Below, one piece after another: positions 56,559-64,000 of a stretch of 64,000 bases of DNA. The stretch's first letter is position 1. Each line of letters opens with the position of its first letter. Under the pieces are notes generated by a model, which was given only the letters and a program-made list of their open reading frames with translations, was not told the DNA's origin and did no database searches. The translations under genes and the position numbers were made by a program. The stretch is taken from assembly GCA_902761055.1 (NCBI GenBank), contig CACWIS010000001.1, forward strand, positions 1-64,000. The letters run 5' to 3'. The DNA comes from Oscillospiraceae bacterium. GTDB lineage: Bacteria > Bacillota > Clostridia > Oscillospirales > Oscillospiraceae.

Positions 56559-57547
56559 ATTTCCGAGCGCTTTTTTCGCCCGATCGGGTTCGCCATGGCT
56601 GCCTCGTGCAGCGAGGCGTTGTCCAGATGGGTATAGATCTGCGTTGTGTTCAGATTGCTGTGGCCGAGCACCTCTTGAAGCGCGCGGGTATCGACGCCGT
56701 TCTTGAGCATCAGCGTCGCGGCGGTGTGCCGCAGCTTGTGCGGCGAATAGCGCGTGGCGTCCAGTCCGGCGAGCTTGAGCTTCTTTTCCACCATCTGCTG
56801 CACGCCGCGCACGCCGAAGCGGCAGTTTTTCTGGCTGATAAACAGCGCATCCTTGTCCTTTTCCGGCACTTTTTCGTTATTTCGTACGGCAAGATAGTCG
56901 TCGATCGCTTCACGGCAGCCGTCCGCGAAAAAGACCACGCGCTCTTTATTGCCTTTGCCGATCACGCGCAGATGATCCTCGTAAATATCGTGGACGTTGA
57001 GCGATACGAGCTCCGAAACACGCAGGCCGCATGAAATAAAGAGCATCAGTATCGCATAATCGCGGTATACGAAAGGACCGTCGCAGGCAGCCAGCAGGCG
57101 CTCGCACTCCGATTCCTCCAGATACTTCGGCAGCGAGGCCTGCCGCTTGGGCATATCCAGTTCCTGGCAGACGTTATAGTCCAGCAAATGACGCTTCGCG
57201 GTCAGATAATTAAAGAAGGATTTTACGGAACTCGTTCTGCGGCAACGACTTGCGGCTGAGAGAGAACGGTTTTCTCCGATGTATTCCGGCGAAAAAGTCT
57301 GGTATTTGTATAGCTCCTCAATGCGGATGGCTTTGATAAAATCCAGGTCCACGTCGGTGATATCGATCTCATCGAAGGGGAGGTCGCGGGGGACGAGGCG
57401 ACGCCGCCGCTTGAGATAGCGGAACAGGATCTTCAGATCGGTGTAGTAGGCCATGACCGTCCGATCGGAATGGCCGCGGACGGTTGAGTGGTATTCGAGG
57501 AATTCCATCAGAATATCGGGAATATCGTTGATCTGGTCGAGATTCAT
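56543..57547 (-). CDS. Tyrosine recombinase, XerC-like
   Basis: A 334-residue tyrosine recombinase. Core-binding domain (1-130), catalytic Arg in SCGLRVSELVSLNVHD, HKLRHTAATLM (His-x-x-Arg), GHSNLNTTQIYTHLD with the nucleophile Tyr near 312. It is longer than XerC or XerD by 30-40 residues, from an N-terminal insert (RRRRLVPRDLPFDEIDITDV). In Clostridia this long form is common and may be the second Xer; a phage or element integrase is less likely since no element surrounds it. Confidence 0.88.
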   Translation of the reverse strand: MNLDQINDIPDILMEFLEYHSTVRGHSDRTVMAYYTDLKILFRYLKRRRRLVPRDLPFDEIDITDVDLDFIKAIRIEELYKYQTFSPEYIGENRSLSAASRCRRTSSVKSFFNYLTAKRHLLDYNVCQELDMPKRQASLPKYLEESECERLLAACDGPFVYRDYAILMLFISCGLRVSELVSLNVHDIYEDHLRVIGKGNKERVVFFADGCREAIDDYLAVRNNEKVPEKDKDALFISQKNCRFGVRGVQQMVEKKLKLAGLDATRYSPHKLRHTAATLMLKNGVDTRALQEVLGHSNLNTTQIYTHLDNASLHEAAMANPIGRKKRSEIEEET

Positions 57548-58068
57548 GGAGAGGCTCCTTGTTAGTTAAAAAATTCACATAATTATTTCACAACGACCGA
57601 CAGGTCGGGAAAAGCGGACAAGGAAAAATACGTATCCGGCGGCGTGCTGCGCGACGGATCAAACAGAAACGGGCTTCGGCAGCGGCGCAGCGGGACGAGA
57701 CCCGGCTGGCCGGTCTGTCTGATTATTGCAGCAAACAAAGTGGACAGTTCATTTGCATGAACGATTGCAGACGGCGGCATGACGCCGACATCCGGAGAGC
57801 TTGAGCGGAATGCGGATACGGCCGGAGAAAGCAGAGATCAATACAACGATCGCGATCTGATCACAGGATAATAGACGATCACAGTTTGAGCAGAGTATCA
57901 TTCTTAATGCTGAGTCGATGATCCGGACAGGACAGGATTCAGGCGCGGAAGCGGAAAAACAGCGGAAGCATACAAAAAGCCTGTTTTTATTAACAATAAC
58001 ACAAGGGCTGCAAAATGTCCATATAAATCTCGTTAAATTGATATTATGCGAGATTTAGGACCGATCAA
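57548..58068. other. Long intergenic region
   Basis: About 520 bases without a convincing gene. A 65-codon minus-strand frame (57583-57780) lacks a ribosome site and family resemblance. AT-rich at 57975-58050, with TATTATG-like -10 sites. I see no regulatory repeat of note. Confidence 0.5.
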
Positions 58069-58070
58069 GC

Positions 58071-58124
58071 ACGCCGGGGAAGCAAGGCTTTGGACCGTCA
58101 AAGCTGTCCTTCCCCGGCGTTTTG
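58071..58124 (-). terminator. Branched hairpin after the ATPase-like gene
   Basis: ACGCCGGGGAAG (58071-58082) pairs with CTTCCCCGGCGT (58109-58120); inside GCTTTG pairs with CAAAGC. Placed 14 bases after the stop of the minus-strand gene, but its T-run (TTTT) is on the plus side. Confidence 0.55.
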
Positions 58125-58134
58125 CCGACTTGGA

Positions 58135-59820
58135 TTATTCCTCCGTGAATTCTTCTTCCTCTTCGCGGCGGCGCAGCATCCCTTTGAGCAAAGAGCTGCT
58201 GGATACGCGGATCGTATTGAGCTCCGCAAAGATCGCGGCGGCGCTGTCGATAAACATCGCAAACCAGAGATTGCACCAGCCGTTGATGCTCAAGAATACG
58301 AGAATCGCTTTTACTGCGATCGTGAAGATCGCATTTTCGGAGATCACGCTGCGCAGTCTTCCGGCAACGGAAAAAACGGAGGGCAGCGTGTTCACGCTGC
58401 TGGGGCTGACCAGCGCGTCGGCGTATTTGCCGGCCTTGCTGACACGCACGTCGATATCGGCCTTGCTGTGAGACTCGATCCCGCTGGAATAGACGTACAT
58501 GTTTCCGCCGTTTTTCCTGTTGTTGCAGATATTCTCGATCAGCGCGAGCTTCTTTTCAACGTCGAGCTCGCCGAAGGCGTCGTCGAAGCCAAAGCGCGAG
58601 GCGAACGATGCGACGTCCTCCTTCCCCTCTTCGGAGATCAGATAGCACTTTTCCACGCCGCAGCGCTTGAAGTCGTCGACGATGTTTTCTACGGAATCGA
58701 TCGCGGAATTGGAGATCTCGACCTTGCCGATATAACGGCCGGCGATCATCATATAATATGTCTGGGTCTCGCTGCTCTCGACGCTGTAAGGCACCGCTTC
58801 TCCCCTGCTTATGTACAGTTCCTTCGTGGCGAGAATGACGTGAGCTCCGCCGATATTGACCTCGACGCCGAAGCCGGGAATATCAACGAAATCGCTGATG
58901 ACCTCGAGCTTATACTCGCCGTCCGTCGCATTGGCGAGCGCGCGGGCGATGGGCTGCTCGGAGTAATACACGGCGTGCGCGGCAAAGGTCAGGAAGGTGT
59001 TGGTGTCCAGAACGTCGGACTGCACCGAAAGAAGCTTGGGGCAGGCCTCGGCGAGAACGCCGGCCTTGTCGACGATCACGGTCTTGATCTCTCCGAGCTT
59101 TTCGACCGAGCGCGCCTTGTTGAAGAAGGCACCGGAGCGAGCCGCGGTGAAGACGCTGACCAGACCTGCAAGCGGGATCGAAAGCAGGACCGAAGCGGGC
59201 GTCGCGACCACCATGATCGACAGCGCGCGATGGATCGCCTCGCGATACGTCAGATGCGTGAGCAGCGGGGCGACAACGGCAAAGAGCACGGCAAAGCCAA
59301 GCAGGATCTTCAGCACAAACGATGCGGCGGAACGGATCTGATCCTCCGACGCGGTCTCCCCTGCTCCGGGCTTGTTCGCGGTATCGACGGTGCGGTCGAT
59401 CTCTTCGCTGTCACGGTAACGCAGCAGCTCCTCGGCAGAAAGCAGCGTACGCTCGCGGACGTACTCCGCAAGGATACAGCCGACCTTGTAAAGGATGACC
59501 ATGGCGGTGCTCTCGATGCCGTAACCGATCACAAAGGCGATCACCGAAACAAACACGAGGACGACCGATGCGCCGAGGTAATCGCCCTCCTCGACACTGT
59601 TGATCGCGTCAAGGATGATGTCATATCCGGCGACGAGGGCGGCGATAGCAAGGAGGATCGTTCTGACGATCGCAGGCATGCTCACAACAGAAGCGACGGC
59701 AAAAACCACAGAGGCGATCACAAGCCGGATTACAAGAAGACCTCTGGGCATCTCTTTTGTCTGTATCGCGCCGTTTTCAAGGCTTTCTTTTGAATGGGAA
59801 TGTAGGCCCATTTTTGCCAC
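58135..59820 (-). CDS. Degenerate P-type ATPase-like membrane protein
   Basis: A 561-residue relative of P1B-type metal pumps with the catalytic parts lost. Membrane helices lie at about 28-68, 83-112 and 165-225. The transport motif CPx is TPAS (207-210), the phosphorylation motif DKTGT is DKAGV (Asp251 kept, Thr lost), HP is QP (SEQPIARAL near 287), and the hinge GDGxND is replaced by GIESHSKADID near 475. Only about 45 residues occupy the place of the actuator domain, with no TGE. The nucleotide-binding and P-domain folds are kept, with no frameshift or stop. A pseudo-pump with a new role is my reading. Confidence 0.8.
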   Translation of the reverse strand: MAKMGLHSHSKESLENGAIQTKEMPRGLLVIRLVIASVVFAVASVVSMPAIVRTILLAIAALVAGYDIILDAINSVEEGDYLGASVVLVFVSVIAFVIGYGIESTAMVILYKVGCILAEYVRERTLLSAEELLRYRDSEEIDRTVDTANKPGAGETASEDQIRSAASFVLKILLGFAVLFAVVAPLLTHLTYREAIHRALSIMVVATPASVLLSIPLAGLVSVFTAARSGAFFNKARSVEKLGEIKTVIVDKAGVLAEACPKLLSVQSDVLDTNTFLTFAAHAVYYSEQPIARALANATDGEYKLEVISDFVDIPGFGVEVNIGGAHVILATKELYISRGEAVPYSVESSETQTYYMMIAGRYIGKVEISNSAIDSVENIVDDFKRCGVEKCYLISEEGKEDVASFASRFGFDDAFGELDVEKKLALIENICNNRKNGGNMYVYSSGIESHSKADIDVRVSKAGKYADALVSPSSVNTLPSVFSVAGRLRSVISENAIFTIAVKAILVFLSINGWCNLWFAMFIDSAAAIFAELNTIRVSSSSLLKGMLRRREEEEEFTEE

Positions 59821-59845
59821 CTCCGTTCAGATTATGCTGTGAGGA

Positions 59846-60814
59846 TCAGGCTTTACCGTCGGAGCCGAGAACGTAGACGATCTTGTGCGCGACCATGTCC
59901 TTCACAGCCTGACGGGCGGGCTTGAGATACTGGCGCGGATCAAAGTGGTCGGGATGCTCCGCAAAGTACTTGCGGATGTTGCCGGTCATGGCAAGACGGA
60001 TATCGGAGTCGATGTTGATCTTGCAGACGGCCAGTTTCGCGGCCTCGCGGAGCTGATCCTCCGGGATGCCGATGGCGTCGGGCATGTTTCCGCCGTACTC
60101 GTTGACCATCTTGACAAACTCCTGCGGCACGGAAGAGGAACCGTGAAGGACGATCGGGAAGCCGGGCAGACGCTTGATGCACTCCTTGAGCACGTCAAAG
60201 CGGAGCGGAGGCGGGACGAGCACGCCGTCGGCGTTGCGCGTGCACTGGGAGGCCTTGAACTTATATGCGCCGTGGCTGGTGCCGATGGCGATGGCCAGGG
60301 AGTCGCAGCCGGTGCGGCTGACGAATTCCTCGACCTCTTCGGGGCGGGTATAGCTCTCCTTGCCGTGCTCGACGCTGACTTCATCCTCGACGCCGGCGAG
60401 AGTACCGAGCTCGGCCTCGACGACGACGCCGTGATCGTGCGCGTACTCGACGACCTGCCTGGTGAGGGCGATGTTGTCCTCAAAGGATTTCGAAGAGGCG
60501 TCGATCATGACGGAGGTGAAGCCGCCGTCGATGCAGTTCTTGCAGAGTTCAAAAGTATCGCCGTGATCGAGATGCAGGGCGATGGGGATCTCCGGATTCT
60601 CGATAATGGCGGCCTCGACCAGCTTTACCAGATAGGTGTGATTGGCATAAGCGCGCGCTCCCTTGGACACCTGCAGGATCACGGGGCTTTTCAGTTCGCC
60701 CGCGGCCTCGGTGATGCCCTGAACGATCTCCATATTATTGACGTTGAACGCGCCGATCGCGTATCCGCCGTCATAAGCTTTCCGGAACATTTCTTTCGTT
60801 GTTACCAGCGGCAT
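59846..60814 (-). CDS. fba: Class II fructose-bisphosphate aldolase
   Basis: A 322-residue zinc aldolase that splits fructose 1,6-bisphosphate. HLDHGDTFE holds two metal His, EAELGTLAG the acidic loop, AIGTSHGAYKF and VLHGSSSVP the others. Divergent to PPi-pfk with 163 bases between, so they probably share a control region. Confidence 0.96.
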   Translation of the reverse strand: MPLVTTKEMFRKAYDGGYAIGAFNVNNMEIVQGITEAAGELKSPVILQVSKGARAYANHTYLVKLVEAAIIENPEIPIALHLDHGDTFELCKNCIDGGFTSVMIDASSKSFEDNIALTRQVVEYAHDHGVVVEAELGTLAGVEDEVSVEHGKESYTRPEEVEEFVSRTGCDSLAIAIGTSHGAYKFKASQCTRNADGVLVPPPLRFDVLKECIKRLPGFPIVLHGSSSVPQEFVKMVNEYGGNMPDAIGIPEDQLREAAKLAVCKINIDSDIRLAMTGNIRKYFAEHPDHFDPRQYLKPARQAVKDMVAHKIVYVLGSDGKA

Positions 60815-60977
60815 TTTTCAATTCTCCCTTTCTCTTTCTTTATGCAATATGCATTTTTAGTGAAAATAGCATATTTACAAATTAACAATCTTATTATATC
60901 CTCAAACAAGGTCATAATCAAGAAGTACATTTCATAAAAGCAAAAAAATTTTTAAGATAATACGGAGGAATCAAGCA
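60815..60977. promoter_or_regulatory. Divergent control region of fba and pfk
   Basis: AT-rich spacer between divergent glycolytic genes. It has runs like CTTATTATATCC and AAGATAATACGG that may be -10 sites, and the pfk ribosome site ACGGAGG at 60961-60967. No clear operator repeat. Confidence 0.5.
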
Positions 60978-62219
60978 ATGAGCGAACAGCTTCGCGGAGC
61001 GTGCATTTTCGGCCAGTCCGGCGGCCCGACCGCCGTCATCAACGCCAGCGCATACGGCGTGATCCGCGCCGCGCTCGACGCGGAATGCATCACCAAGGTC
61101 TACGGCGCCGCGCACGGCATCAAGGGCGTCCTGGAGGACAAGCTTTATGTCATGGACGAGGAGGATCCCAAGGAGCTGGAGCTGCTGCTCCACACCCCTT
61201 CTTCCGAGCTCGGCTCCTGCCGTTACAAGATCGCAGACCCGGAAAAGGACGACACCGATTACAAACGCATCCTCGAGATCTTCAAAAAGTATAACGTGCG
61301 CTACTTCTTCTACAACGGCGGCAACGATTCGATGGATACCTGCAGCAAGATCAGCCGCTATATGGAGTCCGTCGGCTACGAGTGCCGCGTGATGGGCGTT
61401 CCCAAGACCATCGACAACGATCTTTTCGGCACCGACCACTGCCCCGGCTTCGCCAGCGCCGCCAAGTATATCGCGACGTCCTGCATGGAGATCAACAAGG
61501 ACGCGCGCGTCTATGACAACGGCATGATCACCGTCGTCGAGATCATGGGCCGCCATGCCGGGTGGCTCGCCGCCAGCGCCGCGCTCGCCAGCGAGTTCGG
61601 TTCGGGGCCGGACCTGATCTACCTTCCCGAGTATGACTTCGACATGGAAAAGTTCTTCGCCGACGTGGAAAGGATCTACGCGCAGAACGGCAAGGTCCTG
61701 ATCGCCGTCTCCGAAGGCATCCACTATGCCGACGGCAGCTTCGTCTCCGAGGCGAAGACCTCTGCGACGGACGGCTTCGGCCACGCGCAGCTCGGCGGTC
61801 TCGCCGCCCTGCTCGCTTCCCTGCTCCAGCAGCGCACCGGCGCAAAAGTCCGCGGCATCGAATTGAGCCTCCTGCAGCGCTGCGGCGCGCATCTCGCATC
61901 CCAGACCGATATCGACGAGGCCTTCGGCGCCGGCAAGGAAGCGGTCGAGCAGGCTGTCAAAGGCACGACCGGCAAGATGGTCGCCTTCAAGCGCGACAGT
62001 GTCGACGGCAAGTATGTCTGCAGATTCGTCCTTCTCCCGCTCGACAGCGTCGCCAACTACGAGAAGAAGGTCCCGCTGGAGTGGATCAACGAGGACCGCA
62101 ACGGCTTGAAGAAGGAGTTTATCGATTATGTTCTGCCTCTGATCCAGGGCGAGCCGAAGCTCCCGCTCGAGCATTCCCTCCCCCGCTACGCGAAGCTGAA
62201 AAAGGTGCTCGCGAAGTAA
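60978..62219 (+). CDS. PPi-type 6-phosphofructokinase
   Basis: A 413-residue phosphofructokinase of the PPi-using group. FGQSGGPTAVINAS begins the active site; GGNDSMDT replaces the ATP-type GGDGS; PKTIDNDL has Lys in place of the Gly of ATP enzymes, a mark of pyrophosphate use; MGRHAGW follows. It would run glycolysis reversibly. GGAGG before ATG 60978. The aldolase gene faces it. Confidence 0.92.
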   Translation: MSEQLRGACIFGQSGGPTAVINASAYGVIRAALDAECITKVYGAAHGIKGVLEDKLYVMDEEDPKELELLLHTPSSELGSCRYKIADPEKDDTDYKRILEIFKKYNVRYFFYNGGNDSMDTCSKISRYMESVGYECRVMGVPKTIDNDLFGTDHCPGFASAAKYIATSCMEINKDARVYDNGMITVVEIMGRHAGWLAASAALASEFGSGPDLIYLPEYDFDMEKFFADVERIYAQNGKVLIAVSEGIHYADGSFVSEAKTSATDGFGHAQLGGLAALLASLLQQRTGAKVRGIELSLLQRCGAHLASQTDIDEAFGAGKEAVEQAVKGTTGKMVAFKRDSVDGKYVCRFVLLPLDSVANYEKKVPLEWINEDRNGLKKEFIDYVLPLIQGEPKLPLEHSLPRYAKLKKVLAK

Positions 62220-62239
62220 AAACATCATAAAAAGATACG

Positions 62240-62278
62240 AAAACACCGGTGATATATTCCATATCGCCGGTGTTTTTA
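62240..62278. terminator. Bidirectional terminator
   Basis: AACACCGG-T-GATAT pairs with ATATC-G-CCGGTGTT, with TTTTT on the plus side and TTTTC on the minus side. The VWA gene stop lies at its end. Confidence 0.85.
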
Positions 62279-63985
62279 CATGTTTTTGATCTGATTTTGC
62301 AGAAGCATGCCTACGGTATCCGCCAGCTTGTCAAGCGACTGGATCCGGGCAAAGTCACGGCCGTAAATCGTCTTTGCGGATGCGACGTCCTCGTCTGCTC
62401 CGGTAAAAACGCAGATCACGGAGATCCCGTCCGCCCGGGCGCTTCGCACTTCAAAGGCCGTATCGCGGATACCGCTCTCTTCTTCATAGTTGATGAACTC
62501 CTCGCTGTCCCGGGGACGGATGCGCACGACGTCGTTTGGCTTTGCGTCGGAGAGAACGATGAGGATGCGGTGATCAAAATGCTCCTTTGAGATCAAATGG
62601 TGCGCCAACCGGATCCCGAGCCCGTCCCGATTACAGCCGTTGGAAACATACTCAAAGATCCGGCCGTTTGCGCCGCGTTCCCAATAGTCACGGAAGATGC
62701 GCAGGATCGTGTAGCCCGTCATCGAACAGAAGGACATCACGCGGCAAGGAATACAGCAGCGGTTGAGGCTCTCTGCGATCACGTAGCCCTGATTGGAAAC
62801 GATCGCCTGGCGCCGGCTTTGCGAAGTGGAGGCGTCGAGCAGGATATCGACGCTCAAGTCTCCCATATTGCTCTGCTCGTCGCGCCGGAAAACGCGCTCG
62901 TCGTTGAGGTACAGCGCGCGCCAGGCGCGGCCGCCCTCAAGCGCTCCTGAATCGGAACGGACCGGAGAAGGCTGCAGATGAAGCAGGATCGAGTTTTGGA
63001 TCTTGGAGGAGAGCCTTTCGATCGAGGTCCGTCTTGCGGCGAGGTTGTCGGAAAAGAACGCCCGGTTCCGTTCGATCTGCTTTTCCTCCAGTTCGCGGTG
63101 GAGAGCCTCAAAGCCGTTCTGGATCTTCGCGCTCCCCTTCTCCCCTTTTGTGACGAGAACGTGGCAGGCGGCATGGTTTCCAGTGCAGATGCTCCGCTCA
63201 AGCTCGCGCGTCTCGCGCTCGCTGAAAGCGCTCCTGCCGTATTTCGCCTCCATGAAGCTGCGAAGCTCCTTCGCGCTCATGCTCGTCAGATGCCGCTCGT
63301 CGAGGTCATGCTGCCCGGTGAGCTCGCCGCCGTAGAGATTGTCCGGGTGATCGGCAAAGCCGAGACCGAATCTGCGGTAACGTCCCTTTTTCTGCTTTCC
63401 CTTGCGCAGTCCGAAGCGCAGCAGTTGTTTTTTCTTTTCTTCTTTCCTCTCGCGAATGCGGATCTGAAACCAGCGCTCAAACAGCTCTTTGGCGCGCGCA
63501 ACGATCGCGTCCGTGTCCATTTCCCGGGAAAACTCCAGCTCGTCGAGCAGTTTGGCGTCGTATTTGTCCATCCGGACATCGAGTCCGAGCACACGGCGGT
63601 AGTGCGCATAGGCGATCGCGTCATACAGCGGCAGGTCGTTGATCACGCGGAATTGCGCGATGAAGCGGGCGGCGTAATCCCGACGGAGCGTTTCCAGGAC
63701 AGGCCGCTCCTCCCGCTCGCGCTCAAAGACGGCGTTTTCCAGTCCCAGCCAGAGCAGTCCCTCATAGATATCCGCGTCTTCATCCTCCTGAAAGGAGCGA
63801 AAAACAGCCTCAAGCCTGGGATAGTCAAAATGCCTGCGCACCGCCCCGATGACAGTGTTCCAATAGAGATCCGCGCGGGCGTCGCTGTCGTATGCTTTGA
63901 AATCCGGCGTGAAGCCGTGGCTTTGCGCGGCGTTCCAGATGATATTCTCGGCTCTTCTTTTTTGCAGCTCGCTGACCTCGTTCAT
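62276..63985 (-). CDS. VWA-domain protein (NorD/CoxE-like)
   Basis: A 569-residue protein with a C-terminal von Willebrand A domain (about 360-569). The MIDAS motif is Asp-x-Ser-x-Ser in ILLDASTSQSRRQAIV near 375, and NRDGLGIRLA supplies the Thr/Asp position; VLSDAKPND follows. The N-terminal part is helical and rich in Arg/Lys (REKEEKKKQLLRFGLRKGKQ-like). Related proteins work with MoxR-type AAA+ ATPases in metal-cofactor insertion. The ATG lies 15 bases from the window end, with no ribosome site visible, so an upstream gene (likely the MoxR ATPase) may overlap it (inference). Confidence 0.82.
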   Translation of the reverse strand: MNEVSELQKRRAENIIWNAAQSHGFTPDFKAYDSDARADLYWNTVIGAVRRHFDYPRLEAVFRSFQEDEDADIYEGLLWLGLENAVFEREREERPVLETLRRDYAARFIAQFRVINDLPLYDAIAYAHYRRVLGLDVRMDKYDAKLLDELEFSREMDTDAIVARAKELFERWFQIRIRERKEEKKKQLLRFGLRKGKQKKGRYRRFGLGFADHPDNLYGGELTGQHDLDERHLTSMSAKELRSFMEAKYGRSAFSERETRELERSICTGNHAACHVLVTKGEKGSAKIQNGFEALHRELEEKQIERNRAFFSDNLAARRTSIERLSSKIQNSILLHLQPSPVRSDSGALEGGRAWRALYLNDERVFRRDEQSNMGDLSVDILLDASTSQSRRQAIVSNQGYVIAESLNRCCIPCRVMSFCSMTGYTILRIFRDYWERGANGRIFEYVSNGCNRDGLGIRLAHHLISKEHFDHRILIVLSDAKPNDVVRIRPRDSEEFINYEEESGIRDTAFEVRSARADGISVICVFTGADEDVASAKTIYGRDFARIQSLDKLADTVGMLLQNQIKNM

Positions 63986-64000
63986 GTCTGCTCAAAGATA

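Noticed and set aside
46794..57547. Integrated prophage between the two Xer recombinases
   Set aside because: Everything between is host core (ruvCAB, trmK, spoIVA, radA); no phage genes.
57583..57780. A 65-codon minus-strand frame in the intergenic region
   Set aside because: No ribosome site and no family resemblance.

Overview
The window looks like a chromosome segment of a spore-forming Clostridia member, most likely an uncultured gut-type lineage near Oscillospiraceae or Christensenellales (inference). Support comes from spoIVA and a CwlD-like amidase, RNase J and RNase M5, a T-box leader on alaS, a CIRCE heat-shock operator, PPi-type phosphofructokinase, strong AGGAGG ribosome sites and sigma-A promoters of the TTGACA/TATAAT type. 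Housekeeping parts are GC-rich with long open frames on the opposite strand; the accessory part between about 2.1 and 12.2 kb is visibly AT-richer.

Layout. 1-546: CIRCE-controlled promoter firing off the left edge (probably groES or hrcA/dnaK) and a decayed small zinc-type gene. 547-2088: GH13 glycosidase. 2.1-12.2 kb: an accessory island with two transposase relics (IS481- and IS1182-like), a LytTR/DUF3021 pair, DUF5655, a flavodoxin/quinol-monooxygenase pair under a 12-bp inverted-repeat operator, a LexA-like repressor with its own operator, and a mobilizable element (MobC, relaxase, three tandem structured RNAs, TnpW-like protein, large serine recombinase). The island ends directly upstream of the alaS promoter and T-box.

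12.3-31.5 kb: alaS, HIT protein, comEC-holA-rnmV, a Suv3-like helicase, a double-glycine-leader SH3 protein, tRNA-Arg(CCT), a MacB-like ABC exporter, then leftward genes for a HypA/flavoprotein pair, YbaK and a LemA-like/TelA/XpaC envelope cluster. 31.6-43.4 kb: rpe-recR, RNase J, glycerate kinase, ArsC-like, secG, glycosyltransferase, GNAT, CDP-alcohol transferase, RlmD-type methyltransferase, HD protein, Sfp and dapA. 43.5-49.9 kb: queA-tgt-yajC, a TIGR04086 protein, a Xer recombinase and ruvCAB. 50-56.5 kb: sigma factor, zinc ribbon, DUF1858, trmK-nif3, spoIVA, cwlD, radA. 56.5-64 kb: second Xer recombinase, a catalytically degenerate P-type ATPase, fba diverging from PPi-pfk, and a VWA protein.

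Most interesting: (1) three tandem, regularly spaced (138 bp) structured RNA units between relaxase and recombinase, with compensatory outer stems and a conserved core; (2) a P-type ATPase lacking actuator domain and catalytic motifs; (3) a bacteriocin-type leader fused to an SH3 domain; (4) a duplicated hairpin bracketing the mobilization module; (5) the spoIVA ribosome site buried in an upstream terminator-like hairpin.
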